DNA from: DATJPD01 sp036394195 | Lineage (GTDB): Bacteria > Pseudomonadota > Alphaproteobacteria > CACIAM-22H2 | Assembly: GCA_036394195.1 (NCBI GenBank) | Contig: DASWFO010000236.1 | Span: forward strand, 1-57,978 | Length of the DNA stretch: 57,978 nucleotides | Direction of reading: 5' to 3' | Shown here: positions 7,929 through 16,567 of the stretch, in pieces | How the letters are laid out: every line of letters starts with the position of its first letter | Position numbering within the stretch: the first letter of the stretch is position 1 | Translations under genes and position numbers: made by a program | The notes under the pieces: model-generated | What the model saw: the letters and a program-made list of their open reading frames with translations, nothing else | Databases searched by the model: none | Told to the model about the DNA's origin: nothing

Positions 7929-8159
7929 ATGGGTCTATTTCAACGCAAGCGCATCGATCAGGTCGGTTATTTTCGGGCCCTGGAAGCCCGGTATCTGTCA
8001 CTTGCATATCTCACAAGTCATGAGCAGCAGGCGGCGTTCTACGTCGCCATCGCCGGAGACTACGCGGAGCTGGCCGATGCCGCCGTGGACGCCGAACGCA
8101 AGGCGTCTGCCGAAGCGGCACCGGCACCGGCCACCGAGGCGGTCTCTGCGGTCGCCTGA
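7929..8159 (+). CDS. Small helical protein of unknown function
   Basis: A 76-residue protein starting at ATG 7929 after GGAGGAC. The middle (residues ~12-60) is helical and amphipathic (YFRALEARYLSLAYL, AAFYVAIAGDYAELADAA) and the tail is Ala/Pro-rich. It loosely resembles the short alphaproteobacterial proteins built of a YxxxAxE helix pair, such as the one at 10030-10230. It has a strong terminator of its own at 8184-8217. No function can be assigned. Confidence 0.7.
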   Translation: MGLFQRKRIDQVGYFRALEARYLSLAYLTSHEQQAAFYVAIAGDYAELADAAVDAERKASAEAAPAPATEAVSAVA

Positions 8160-8183
8160 TTAAACGAAGGTTCGCCTGAGACA

Positions 8184-8217
8184 CGGCGCGGGGAGTCCCA
8201 CCCCGCGCCGCTTTTTT
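8184..8217 (+). terminator. Rho-independent terminator
   Basis: Perfect 10-base stem CGGCGCGGGG (8184-8193) with CCCCGCGCCG (8201-8210), a seven-base loop, then C and six T. It ends the 76-residue gene. Confidence 0.92.
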
Positions 8218-8251
8218 GCGCCCGGCCGAACGGGTCGCCTATACTGGCGGC

Positions 8252-9313
8252 ATGGCGGAGATTCTCGGACTTGGCGTGACGCATTATCCCGGGCTGATGG
8301 CGCCCGACGATCAGATGGCGGCCATCCTCGAGCGTACGCTCGCCAGCGCGCAGGTGCCGGCGGAGCTGAAATCGCCCGAGCGCTGGCCGCCGCCGATGCG
8401 CGAGGAATATCTCGCCAATCGCGACCTGAGTGTGACGCGCGAGCACCGGCGGCGCTGCCTGGCGGCGTTTGGCAAGGTCCGCGCGGCGCTCGATGCGTTC
8501 GCGCCGGACTTCGTGCTGATCTGGGGCGACGACCAGTACGAAAATTTCCGCGACGACGGGATTCCGCCGTTCTGCGTGTTCGCGCTGGACCATATCGACT
8601 CGCGGCCGTTCCGCCGCCGCAGCTTCTGGAAGCCGGGAAACATCTGGGAGGAACCCGAGGACACCGTCTTCGCGACCAAGGGACACGCGGTCGCCGGCTC
8701 GTTCATCGCCGCCGGGCTGCTGCGCGCCGGCTTCGACCTGTCCTATGCCTACAAGATGCGCTACGAGCTCGGCCTGCCGCACGCCTTCATCAACGCGCTG
8801 CTGCTGCTCGACCACGACCGCCAGGGCTTCCCGTATCCGGTCGTGCCGTTCCACGTGAACTGCTACGGATCGAGCGTCATCGCCAAGCGCGGCACGGCGG
8901 CGCATCTCGACGGCCTCAATCTCGGCCAGATCGATCCGCCCAGCCCCTCGCCCGCGCGCTGCTTCGAGATCGGCGCCGCGACGGCCCGCCTGCTGAAGGC
9001 CAGCCCGTGGCGCGTGGCCCTGATGGCGTCCTCGAGCTGGTCGCACGCGTTCCTGTCACAGAATAATCATTGCCTCTATCCCAACGTCGACGCCGATCGC
9101 GCCCGGGTCGAGGAGCTCCGCGACGGCCGGTTCAGCCGGTGGCGCGACCTGACGACTGCCGAGGTCGAGACGGCAGGCCAGCACGAGTTCCTCAACTGGG
9201 TGTGCCTCGCCGGGGCGATGAGCGAACTCGGCTATCGCGCCGAAATCGTCGACTACGTGGAAACGTACATCCTGAACTCGGACAAGTGCTTTGCGGTGTT
9301 CCGGCCCGCGTGA
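8252..9313 (+). CDS. LigB-type class III extradiol dioxygenase family protein
   Basis: A 353-residue protein with the fold and motifs of the LigB catalytic subunit (PF02900): an N-terminal ILGLGVTHYPGLM with the metal histidine near residue 9, FVLIWGDDQYENF in the first third, and MASSSWSHAFLSQNNH in the last third, where a catalytic His sits. Such enzymes open catechol-like rings with Fe(II). The metal ligands are only partly clear, and divergent members act on other substrates. ATG 8252 is chosen over the frame start at 8216, which would begin inside the terminator. The gene is monocistronic with a terminator at 9328. Confidence 0.8.
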   Translation: MAEILGLGVTHYPGLMAPDDQMAAILERTLASAQVPAELKSPERWPPPMREEYLANRDLSVTREHRRRCLAAFGKVRAALDAFAPDFVLIWGDDQYENFRDDGIPPFCVFALDHIDSRPFRRRSFWKPGNIWEEPEDTVFATKGHAVAGSFIAAGLLRAGFDLSYAYKMRYELGLPHAFINALLLLDHDRQGFPYPVVPFHVNCYGSSVIAKRGTAAHLDGLNLGQIDPPSPSPARCFEIGAATARLLKASPWRVALMASSSWSHAFLSQNNHCLYPNVDADRARVEELRDGRFSRWRDLTTAEVETAGQHEFLNWVCLAGAMSELGYRAEIVDYVETYILNSDKCFAVFRPA

Positions 9314-9327
9314 CCATTCTGTGGTGC

Positions 9328-9348
9328 CGGGGTGCACCCCGCTTTTTT
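9328..9348 (+). terminator. Rho-independent terminator
   Basis: Stem CGGGG (9328-9332) and CCCCG (9337-9341) with loop TGCA, followed by C and six T, 15 bases after the dioxygenase stop codon. The inverted pair AATCCG/CGGATT at 9350-9368 follows and may belong to the next gene's control region. Confidence 0.8.
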
Positions 9349-9424
9349 AATCCGAATTAACCGGATTTCGGGCATAGTCGGCTGGTCGGGGGCGTGAACA
9401 ACGCCTGAGGGACCGCGCGCCCCG

Positions 9425-10033
9425 ATGTCCAAGCGAATCGATCTTAGAAGTTGTCTGCGCGGTCTCCGCGTCATCGCGGCGCACCGCGCGTTCGTGGCCG
9501 CCGCCGTGGTCGTCAGTGCGTTCCTGCCGTTCGAGACCGGTCGCGCCGAGAGCGATGCGTTGTGGGCGTTCCTCGGCTTCGGGCATTCCGGCCGCGCCGC
9601 CTGCGTGTCGACGGCGACCATTCCCACCGCGCGGCCCTTTGCCGCGGCGATCGACTGGGCGGCCTATCAGTTCGACGTGCGGCCGAGCTTCCTGCTCGCG
9701 GTGGTGGCCTGCGAGTCGAACTTCAATGCATGGGCCGTCAGCAAGGCGGGGGCCCGCGGGCTGGCGCAGGTGATGCCCATGACGGCGCGCTCGCTCGGCG
9801 TCGATCCCGACCTGCTGTGGGACCCGCGCTTGAACCTCTATTCGGCCGCCAAGTATATCCGCCTGCTGGTCGACCGCTACGGCAACGACCTCGACAAGGT
9901 CCTGATCGCCTATAACGCGGGGCCGGCCTATGTCGAAAAAAACAAACCCATTCCGAAGGAAACCAGCGTGTATCTGACGCGGGTGAAAAGCGCCTATCGC
10001 CGCTTCCTGGCCCTCGAAGCCATCACGCTCTAA
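9425..10033 (+). CDS. Lytic transglycosylase (SLT domain), exported
   Basis: A 202-residue peptidoglycan-cleaving enzyme. An N-terminal hydrophobic segment (~residues 22-35) acts as signal or anchor; the SLT domain covers ~70-195. The catalytic glutamate is E97 in VVACESNFN, followed by the family motifs GLAQVMP (112-118) and the AYNAGP signature (162-167). The short length suggests a local role such as opening the wall for a membrane machine; many small SLT proteins serve flagella or secretion. Its stop overlaps by three bases the stop of the convergent gene at 10030. Confidence 0.9.
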   Translation: MSKRIDLRSCLRGLRVIAAHRAFVAAAVVVSAFLPFETGRAESDALWAFLGFGHSGRAACVSTATIPTARPFAAAIDWAAYQFDVRPSFLLAVVACESNFNAWAVSKAGARGLAQVMPMTARSLGVDPDLLWDPRLNLYSAAKYIRLLVDRYGNDLDKVLIAYNAGPAYVEKNKPIPKETSVYLTRVKSAYRRFLALEAITL

Positions 10034-10230
10034 TCGTCCTCGTCGCGCTGATCGGCGGCGTAGTGATAACGCGGCTGCGTCAGCTCCACCCGCGATTCGG
10101 TGAACTCCGCCAGGCGCTCGAAATCGTCGGCCAAGCGCCGGAACTCGTCGGATGTGACAGGGTCGCGAAACCGCTGCGCGTTCTCGCGCATCTCGTTCGC
10201 CTTCGCGCGGTAATATTGTGGGTCCGACAT
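10030..10230 (-). CDS. Small helical protein (YYRxKAxEMR type)
   Basis: A 66-residue, highly charged protein of two predicted helices (DPQYYRAKANEMRENAQRF and DEFRRLADDFERLAEF), a pattern repeated in many short alphaproteobacterial proteins of unknown role. The start ATG 10230 follows a GGAGGAC site. It runs convergently into the lytic transglycosylase and lies back to back with the ABC operon at 10405. Confidence 0.75.
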   Translation of the reverse strand: MSDPQYYRAKANEMRENAQRFRDPVTSDEFRRLADDFERLAEFTESRVELTQPRYHYAADQRDEDD

Positions 10231-10404
10231 ACGTCGTCCTCCATCGCTGCTATATGAGTTACAAACATCAAGCGGCGTAATAGTTCACGCGATCTGACGG
10301 CAGCGGCGCGGCGGCCCGGCACATCCCTGTCCGGGTTTGCCAAGTCCTAGATCGGACGCGGTAAATCGACTATTTTCGGACGACGGAAACCAGGGAGAAA
10401 CGCC

Positions 10405-11466
10405 ATGCCTGTGACCAAACGGTCTTCAACCCCGTGCGGCTCGGCCACGGCCCGCGCCAAGCGCGCGCTCGCCGCGGCGCTCGCGGCCGCGGTGCTGACG
10501 GCGGGAGCCGCGGCGGCCCAGACCATGCCGGTGGTGAAGATCGCGGTCGGGGGTGCCAACTGCCTGTGCTACCTGCCGACCGTGCTGGCCGAGCAGTTGG
10601 GCGCCTACGAAAAGGCCGGGGTGAAGGTCGAGCTCAGCAACCTGAAGGGCGGCTCGCAGGCCCTGACCGCGGTGCTTGGCGGCAGCGCCGACGTGGTTTC
10701 CGGCTATTACGACCATTGCGTCAATCTCGCCGCCAAGAACAAGGCGCTGGAAGCGTTCGTCACCTACGACCGCTATCCGGGCCTGGTGTTGGTCGTCTCG
10801 CCCCGGCAGACCGACGCGATCAAGTCGGTGAAGGACCTCGCCGGCAAGAAAGTCGGCGTCTCGGCCCCCGGCTCGTCGACCGATTTCTTCCTGAAATATC
10901 TCCTGCGCAAGGACAAGATCGACCCGGCGGCGGCGGCGGTGATCGGCATCGGCCTCGACGCGACCGCGGTGGCCGCCATGGAGCAAGGCCAGGTCGACGC
11001 GGCGGTCATGCTGGATCCGGCGGTGACGGTGCTGCAGGGCCGGTTCAAGGACCTGCGCATCCTGAGCGACACCCGCACGCAGAAGGACACGCTCGCCGTG
11101 TTCGGCGGCGAATATCCGGGCGGCGCGCTCTATGCCTCCAGCGATTGGATCGCCAGGCACGAGAAAGAAACCCAGGCGCTTGCCAACGCCATCGTCACGA
11201 CCTTGAGCTGGATTCACAGCCACAGCCCCGAAGAGATCATGGCGAAGATGCCGGCCGAGCTGGTCGGCAACGACAAGGCGCTGTACCTGGCGGCACTCAA
11301 GAACACGATCCCGATGTACTCGACGACCGGCCTGATGGACCCGAAGGGCGCTCAGGCGGTGCTCGACGTGTTCAGCCTGTCGGTGCCGGAAGTCGCCCAG
11401 GCGAAGATCGACCTGTCGAAGACCTACACCAACCGCTTCGTCGAGGCGGCGGCCAAGACGCGATGA
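10405..11466 (+). CDS. ABC transporter substrate-binding protein (NMT1/TauA/SsuA-like)
   Basis: First gene of an ABC operon. It encodes a 353-residue periplasmic protein with a signal peptide ending near AAAAQ and an NMT1/THI5-type binding fold: IAVGGANCLCYLP, then VELSNLKGGSQAL, GSADVVSGYYDH and AGKKVGVSAPGSSTD. Relatives bind sulfonates, nitrate, thiamine precursors or aromatic acids; none of these can be chosen here. An adjacent pair of cysteines (NCLCY) sits near the predicted ligand pocket. Its stop overlaps the start of the ATPase gene (ATGA at 11463). Confidence 0.9.
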   Translation: MPVTKRSSTPCGSATARAKRALAAALAAAVLTAGAAAAQTMPVVKIAVGGANCLCYLPTVLAEQLGAYEKAGVKVELSNLKGGSQALTAVLGGSADVVSGYYDHCVNLAAKNKALEAFVTYDRYPGLVLVVSPRQTDAIKSVKDLAGKKVGVSAPGSSTDFFLKYLLRKDKIDPAAAAVIGIGLDATAVAAMEQGQVDAAVMLDPAVTVLQGRFKDLRILSDTRTQKDTLAVFGGEYPGGALYASSDWIARHEKETQALANAIVTTLSWIHSHSPEEIMAKMPAELVGNDKALYLAALKNTIPMYSTTGLMDPKGAQAVLDVFSLSVPEVAQAKIDLSKTYTNRFVEAAAKTR

Positions 11467-12299
11467 TCGCAGCAGACGCCGGTCAGCCCGGGCACATGCC
11501 GGCTGACCGGGCGGCCATCCGGGTCGATGACGTCGGCGTCGCCTTCGCCACCCCGTCGCGGACCACGCACACCGTGCTGCGCGACGTGTCGCTGGCGGTT
11601 CCCGAGGGCAAGTTCGTCGCCCTCGTCGGGCCATCGGGCTGCGGCAAGTCGACTCTGCTCAACATCGCGGCCGGCCTGCTGATGCCGTCGGTCGGGCGCG
11701 TCCGCGTGTTCGGCGAGCCGCTCGCCGGCGTCAATCCGCACGCGGCATACCTGTTCCAGCAGGACGCGCTGCTGCCCTGGCGCAGCGTCCTCGACAACGT
11801 GATGCTCGGCCTGACGTTCCGCCGCGTGCCGCGCGCCCTGGCGCAAGCCCAGGCGCGGCACTGGATCGAGCGCGTGGGGCTCAGCGGCTTCGAAGACCGG
11901 TTCCCGCATCAGCTCTCCGGCGGCATGCGCAAGCGGGTCGCGATCGCGCAGAGCTGGATCGTCGACCCGCGCATCCTGCTGATGGACGAGCCGTTCGGCG
12001 CCCTCGACGTGCAGACCCGGCAGAACATGGAGACCGAGCTCCTCGACCTGTGGCAGGAGAGCCGCAAGAGCGTGCTGTTCATCACCCACGACCTCGAGGA
12101 GGCGATCGCGCTGGCCGACCAGGTGGTGGTGATGAGCGCCGGGCCGGCGGCGCGGATCAAGGGCGTCTACGACGTCGACCTGAAGCGGCCGCGCGACGTG
12201 GCCGAGATCCGGCTCAACCCGGAATTCACCGGCCTGTACCGGAAGATCTGGGCCGACCTGCGCGACGAAGTGAAGCGCTCCTTCGGCGGCCGGCGCTGA
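11463..12299 (+). CDS. ABC transporter ATP-binding protein (TauB/SsuB-like)
   Basis: Energising subunit of the importer, 278 residues. Walker A GPSGCGKST (56-64), Q-loop at 99-100 (FQQD), signature LSGGM (151-155), Walker B ILLMDEP (171-177) and the His switch in FITHDLEEA are all intact. The start ATG 11463 overlaps the binding-protein stop by four bases. The same frame is open upstream to 10434, but that part runs across the binding-protein gene in another frame and is not protein. Confidence 0.93.
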   Translation: MIAADAGQPGHMPADRAAIRVDDVGVAFATPSRTTHTVLRDVSLAVPEGKFVALVGPSGCGKSTLLNIAAGLLMPSVGRVRVFGEPLAGVNPHAAYLFQQDALLPWRSVLDNVMLGLTFRRVPRALAQAQARHWIERVGLSGFEDRFPHQLSGGMRKRVAIAQSWIVDPRILLMDEPFGALDVQTRQNMETELLDLWQESRKSVLFITHDLEEAIALADQVVVMSAGPAARIKGVYDVDLKRPRDVAEIRLNPEFTGLYRKIWADLRDEVKRSFGGRR

Positions 12300-12300
12300 C

Positions 12301-13140
12301 ATGGCCGAGCCCCTCCCCCCGGACTCCACCGGGGCCCCCGGCCTCGCGGCGATGGCGATCAGTCCCACCGGGACCCGCGGCCGTCGCGGCCTGACGCTCG
12401 CCTTGCAGGTCGCCGTGTTCGCAATCCTGGTCGGGGGCTGGCAGGTCCTCGCCGACACCGGCCTGATCGACGAGTTTTTCTTCAGCCGCCCGTCGGACAT
12501 CGCCGCCCAGACCTGGCGCTGGCTGGCGAGCGGCTTCATCTGGCCGCACCTCGCCGTGACCCTGGCCGAGGCGATGATGGCGTTCGTCATCGGCACCGTC
12601 GCCGGCCTCGCCGCCGGGTTCGCGTTCGCGCGGGTCGAACTGCTGGCGCGCGTCTTCGACCCCTATATCCGCATCTTCAACGCGCTGCCGCGGGTCATCC
12701 TGGCGCCGATCCTGATCCTGTGGTTCGGCCTCGGCATGGCGTCGAAGGTGGCGCTCGGCGTGACCCTGGTGTTCTTCGTCGTCTTCTTCAACACCTTCCA
12801 GGGCATCCGCGAGGTCGATCCCATCGTAGTCAACAACGCCCGCATGCTGAAAGCGACCGACCGCCAGCTGGTGCGCCATGTCTACCTGCCGTCGGCGATG
12901 GCCTGGATCTTCTCCAGCCTGCATACCAGCATCGGCTTCGCGCTGGTGGGGGCCGTGGTCGGCGAATATATCGGCTCGGCGCGCGGCATCGGGTACGTCG
13001 TGGCGCAGGCGCAGGGCGTGTTCGACACCGCGAGCGTCTTCGCCGGCCTCATCCTCACTTCGGCCGTCGTCCTGCTCATCGACCTCGCGATCCACCGCCT
13101 CGAGCGCTATCTGCTGCGCTGGAGACCCGGGCAGTCATGA
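12301..13140 (+). CDS. ABC transporter permease (TauC/SsuC-like)
   Basis: Membrane subunit of the same importer, 279 residues with about six membrane segments. The EAA loop that docks the ATPase is seen at NNARMLKATDRQLVRHVYLP. The start ATG 12301 follows the ATPase stop by one base, so the three genes form one tightly coupled operon. The gene ends seven bases from the convergent cytochrome gene. Confidence 0.92.
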   Translation: MAEPLPPDSTGAPGLAAMAISPTGTRGRRGLTLALQVAVFAILVGGWQVLADTGLIDEFFFSRPSDIAAQTWRWLASGFIWPHLAVTLAEAMMAFVIGTVAGLAAGFAFARVELLARVFDPYIRIFNALPRVILAPILILWFGLGMASKVALGVTLVFFVVFFNTFQGIREVDPIVVNNARMLKATDRQLVRHVYLPSAMAWIFSSLHTSIGFALVGAVVGEYIGSARGIGYVVAQAQGVFDTASVFAGLILTSAVVLLIDLAIHRLERYLLRWRPGQS

Positions 13141-13147
13141 TCGCCGC

Positions 13148-13477
13148 TTAGGGCGCCACGTTCGAGCGGATATAGGACCAGAGCAGCTCGATCTGGGCTT
13201 CATCGAGCACGCCTTTCCACGGCGGCATTCGGTTCTTTCCGTTCAGCACCGAATTGACGAACCGGCCGTGATCGTCAGGCTTGAGCCGGCGGAGATCGAA
13301 GGTCAGCCCGGCGGAGTTGTTCTGCAGCTCCTCGCCGTGGCAGGTCGAACAGTAGTTCTCATAGAGGCGCGCCCCCTTGGCCGCGGCGGCTTCGTCCGCG
13401 CACGCAGGGGCCGCCGATGCCGCCAGCAGGAGCGACAGGGCGGCGGCGAGACAACGCCTGTTCAGGTCAGTCTTCAA
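13148..13477 (-). CDS. Periplasmic class I cytochrome c, partner of the quinoprotein
   Basis: A 109-residue monohaem cytochrome: signal peptide to about residue 28 (PACADEA), haem motif C43-S-T-C46-H47 and likely distal ligand M84 in KNRMPPWKG. It overlaps the end of the PQQ dehydrogenase gene by 11 bases on the same strand, so the two are co-transcribed. The obvious role is to take electrons from the dehydrogenase in the periplasm. Confidence 0.92.
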   Translation of the reverse strand: MKTDLNRRCLAAALSLLLAASAAPACADEAAAAKGARLYENYCSTCHGEELQNNSAGLTFDLRRLKPDDHGRFVNSVLNGKNRMPPWKGVLDEAQIELLWSYIRSNVAP

Positions 13478-15146
13478 ACAGCTTGAACGTCCACAACGAG
13501 CCGCCCGCCGGCACGTTGGTGAGGTTCGGATCCGGCGTCTTGAGCACGTAGACGCCGCCGGTTCCGCTGGTCGTCGTCACATATTGTTTGCCGTCGCGTT
13601 CCCAGGTCACCGGCTGGCCGATGATTCCGGAGGGCGTCTGGAACCGCCACAGGATCTTGCCGGTCTCCGCATCGACCGCGATGAACTCGCCAGTCAGCGT
13701 CCCGGTGAACACGAGCCCGCCGGCGGTGACCAGCGTGCCGGCCCAGTTCGGGCTCTTGAAGCCGGTCTCCCATTTGCTCTTGCCGGTGAGCGGATCGATC
13801 GCCTTCAGATATCCGCGCGGTTCGGGATCGGGCATTATGTTTTGCCGCTTCACGCCGTAATGCGGGTCGCCCGGCTTCAGGTCCTTGATCGTCTCGATGG
13901 GCTCGGGCTCGTACACCATGCCGATGTTGATCGTGTTCACGTAAGCGAGCCCGGTGAGCGGGCTGAAGGACATCGGGAACCAGTTGGTGCCACCCGAGAT
14001 GTTCGGATACGTGGTGATCTTCGCGGGTCCGTTGATGATCTGCTTCGTCGGCTCGGTCCATATCGGCCGGCCCGTCTCGGGATCGACGCCGCTCGCCCAG
14101 GTGACCTTCACATACGGGTTGGCCGCGATCAGCTTTCCGGACGCGCGATCGAGCACGTAGAAGAACCCGTTGCGGCCCGCCTGCATGACGACTTTGTGCG
14201 CCACACCACGCACTTGCATGTCGGCCTGCACGACCGCGTTCACGCCGTCATGGTCGAACGGATCGTTCGGCGACATCTGATAGTGCCAGACGAGCTCGCC
14301 CGTCTTCGGGCGCAGCGCCACGATGGAGTTGGTGTATAAGTTGTCGCCCTTGCGCAGCAACGGGTTCCACGGCGCCGGATTGCCGATCGGCCAAAACACC
14401 AGGTCGAGATCGGGATCGTAGGAGCCGGTGGTCCACGTGCTGCCGCCGCTGGCGACCGCGGCATTGTTCGGCCAGGTGTCGGCGCCCGGCTCTCCCGGGC
14501 GCGGGACGGTGTACCAGCGCCACAGCGTCTTGCCGGTCTCGGGATCGTGGCCTTCGATAAATCCGCGGCTGCCGAATTCGGCACCGGCCATTCCGTTGAT
14601 CACCACGCCATTCGCGACCAGCGGCGCGCCGGTCATCGCATAGCCGGCCTTGGGATCGGCCGAGCTCACGTTCCAGATTTCCTTGCCGGTCTTGATGTCG
14701 AGGGCCAGCACGCGCGCATCGAGCGTGGTGCGGAAAAGCCTGCCCTGATAGATCGCCGCACCCCGGTTCACGATGCCGCAGCACACGACACGGGTCGTCT
14801 CGGGCGCATAGTCGATCAGCGTCTTCCAGATCTCGCGCCCGGTCAGCGCATCGACCGCCACGGTCTTGTCGTGGCTCGTGACGTACATCACGCCGCCGCG
14901 GAGGAGCACCTGCGACTCCTCTCCGGTGTTGTTCGCCATGCTATAGGACCAGGCGGGGACCAGCCGCTTGGCGGTCTGGCGGTCGATCTGCTTGAGCGGG
15001 CTGAAGCGCTGCTGGCTGTAGCTCATCCCGTAGGTGAGGATCTCACCGGGGTTCTTGCCCGCAGCCTTCAGGTCCTCACCGCTTTGGGCCAATGCCGCAC
15101 CGGACAACGCCACGCCCAGCAGCACGGCAAGGGGAATCGACCGCAT
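13467..15146 (-). CDS. PQQ-dependent alcohol dehydrogenase, predicted lanthanide type
   Basis: An eight-bladed beta-propeller quinoprotein of 559 residues that oxidises alcohols in the periplasm. A signal peptide ends near GAALAQ; the start ATG 15146 follows GGGAGGTGAGC. Seen residues: the adjacent cysteines C122-C123 that form the ring-like disulfide over PQQ, metal ligands E190 (AEFG) and N256 (GNPAPW), and the catalytic base D298. D300, two residues on (FDHDG), is the extra aspartate that in XoxF/ExaF/PedH-type enzymes completes a lanthanide site; calcium enzymes usually have Ala or Ser there. Tryptophan-docking motifs such as DAETGKILWRFQT recur. No dedicated cytochrome domain is fused; the cytochrome is the next gene. 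Confidence 0.92.
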   Translation of the reverse strand: MRSIPLAVLLGVALSGAALAQSGEDLKAAGKNPGEILTYGMSYSQQRFSPLKQIDRQTAKRLVPAWSYSMANNTGEESQVLLRGGVMYVTSHDKTVAVDALTGREIWKTLIDYAPETTRVVCCGIVNRGAAIYQGRLFRTTLDARVLALDIKTGKEIWNVSSADPKAGYAMTGAPLVANGVVINGMAGAEFGSRGFIEGHDPETGKTLWRWYTVPRPGEPGADTWPNNAAVASGGSTWTTGSYDPDLDLVFWPIGNPAPWNPLLRKGDNLYTNSIVALRPKTGELVWHYQMSPNDPFDHDGVNAVVQADMQVRGVAHKVVMQAGRNGFFYVLDRASGKLIAANPYVKVTWASGVDPETGRPIWTEPTKQIINGPAKITTYPNISGGTNWFPMSFSPLTGLAYVNTINIGMVYEPEPIETIKDLKPGDPHYGVKRQNIMPDPEPRGYLKAIDPLTGKSKWETGFKSPNWAGTLVTAGGLVFTGTLTGEFIAVDAETGKILWRFQTPSGIIGQPVTWERDGKQYVTTTSGTGGVYVLKTPDPNLTNVPAGGSLWTFKLFED

Positions 15147-15251
15147 GCTCACCTCCCTAATCCGCAATCGCGGGGGCGACCCGCGGCGGGCATCATTTTT
15201 CAGGGCCGATGATAGCAATCGGCGGGCGTCCTCGAAAGCCAGAGACCGGGG

Positions 15252-15947
15252 CTAGCGCACCGCGACCCACAGCTCGGGCCGGGCGAACGCGCCGCGCCAC
15301 AGCCCGGCTTCCTTGGCCTGCGCCTTCGCCTGCTCGGCGGCGTAGACCGACGCGGTCCCGGCCGCGATCGCCCAGCCCGACTCCACTTGCAGCGAGGCGA
15401 TGTCGAATCCCCGCTGGTTGCGGCAGATGGCGCTGTCCTGCGCCGTGCCCGGGGTCGGCGTACAGGCGACCGGAGCGGCGCCGGCGAAGATCTCGAGGAC
15501 GCGCCGTGCGACTTCGCCGCAGCGATATTCCGTCTTGGCGTCGCGGCAGATCAGCGAGGCCGGCGGCCCCTGAATGCCCTGCAGGCGAACTGTCTGGCCG
15601 GCGACGGTCAAGGTCGCCGCATCGGCCGCCTTGGCCACACCGGAAATGGCCGGCGGTGCTTTGGCGGAGCGACTGGCCGGCGCGGCCGCCGCGGGAGCGG
15701 CTGCCGCGGATGGCGGTGGCTTCGCCGGGGTCAGCATCCCCCGCCCATAGAATATGGCGGCCACGGCAACCCCGATGCCGAGCGCCAGGCCGGCGCCGAT
15801 CACCAAGCCGCGGCCACGCGATGTCTGGCGTTGACGGGCGCGCGCCGCTTCCCAGAATTTCTGCTCTTCGGCCTTGCGCCGAGCGATCTCCTCCGCGGAC
15901 GGAGGAGCGGGCGCCGCTTCCGCCGGTTGTGGATCTTCCTTCGCCAC
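15252..15947 (-). CDS. Membrane-anchored protein with degenerate SNase-like domain
   Basis: A 231-residue protein: Pro/Ala and charged N-terminus, one membrane segment (VIGAGLALGIGVAVAAIFYG), an Ala/Pro-rich linker, then a domain with the layout of thermonuclease (LTVAGQTVRLQGIQG, EVARRVLEIFAG, SGWAIAAGTASVYAAEQAKA, GLWRGAF). The nuclease catalytic Asp/Arg/Glu pattern is not preserved: the usual DTPE-like stretch reads GPPASL. Four cysteines in the domain suggest a periplasmic fold. GTG 15947 is chosen because AGGCGAG precedes it; GTG 16004 is the longer option. Confidence 0.7.
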   Translation of the reverse strand: MAKEDPQPAEAAPAPPSAEEIARRKAEEQKFWEAARARQRQTSRGRGLVIGAGLALGIGVAVAAIFYGRGMLTPAKPPPSAAAAPAAAAPASRSAKAPPAISGVAKAADAATLTVAGQTVRLQGIQGPPASLICRDAKTEYRCGEVARRVLEIFAGAAPVACTPTPGTAQDSAICRNQRGFDIASLQVESGWAIAAGTASVYAAEQAKAQAKEAGLWRGAFARPELWVAVR

Positions 15948-16116
15948 GAAAAACTCGCCTCGAGCCCCCCATCCCACGCCCGGCCATCCTTCGTACAATT
16001 TCACATAAACTCAAGATTAATCGCGGCGGTGCCGGTAAGCGCCTGCACTGGTGGGGATTTCGCTTCCCGAGTCGGCCACCTTTGTTATGCTGACCGGGCT
16101 CTCCGGGGAGGACATC

Positions 16117-16515
16117 GTGACCGAGAAACCGCAACAGACGGCCGCCCGCCTCGCCGCGGCGCGCGGCTACAGCTATCCGGAATGGGAATATCTGGCGGAA
16201 CGAGATCCGGTCTTTCTCGACGCCTATAACCGCCTGTCCGGCCTCGGCCTGCTGCATGACGGCGTGCCGACCGACGATAAGCAGCTGCCGGCCAAGTATC
16301 GCGAGCTGGTCGCGATCGGCGCGATGATCGGACAGGCGCGGATGTGGGGTGTGAAGGCGCATATGGAGCGCGCCCTCCGCCTCGGCTGCACCGAGCAGGA
16401 AATCCTCGAAGCGCTGGAAGCGGCGCTGATTCCGGTCGGCTCGCCGCCGTTCCGGCAGGCGGTCAACATCCTGATGCAGGTCGTCGGCTGGAAACCGGGC
16501 GCCGAACGACCGTGA
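16117..16515 (+). CDS. Carboxymuconolactone decarboxylase-like (AhpD fold) protein
   Basis: A 132-residue all-helical protein of the CMD family (PF02627). The core is YRELVAIGAMIGQ followed by AHMERALRLGCTEQEILEAL, as in family members. The CxxC pair that gives AhpD peroxidase activity is absent, so it is nearer to the decarboxylase-like branch. GTG 16117 is preceded by GGGGAGG; the frame start at 16051 has no site. Confidence 0.8.
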   Translation: MTEKPQQTAARLAAARGYSYPEWEYLAERDPVFLDAYNRLSGLGLLHDGVPTDDKQLPAKYRELVAIGAMIGQARMWGVKAHMERALRLGCTEQEILEALEAALIPVGSPPFRQAVNILMQVVGWKPGAERP

Positions 16516-16517
16516 GC

Positions 16518-16567
16518 GCCGCTCAGTAGAGGATCGCGAGGATTTAGATCTGCTCCACGCCGGCCGG
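16518..16567 (-). pseudogene. Relic of the 3' end of a greB-like gene
   Basis: Fifty bases match the last 50 bases and flank of the intact greB (17529-17578) at 45 positions. Read on the minus strand it gives PAGVEQI, a stop, then ILAILY and the final stop, against PAGVDQIEVVAIRY in greB. Similarity fades beyond 16567. It looks like the remnant of a tandem duplication, with the response regulator gene now between the copies. Confidence 0.7.

Noticed and set aside
10434..11462. In-frame upstream extension of the ABC ATPase
   Set aside because: Overlaps the binding-protein gene in another frame; the ATPase starts at the coupled ATG 11463.
11796..11820. Perfect EcfG motif on the minus strand inside the ATPase gene
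   Set aside because: Intragenic and antisense with no target; about one chance match is expected in this window.
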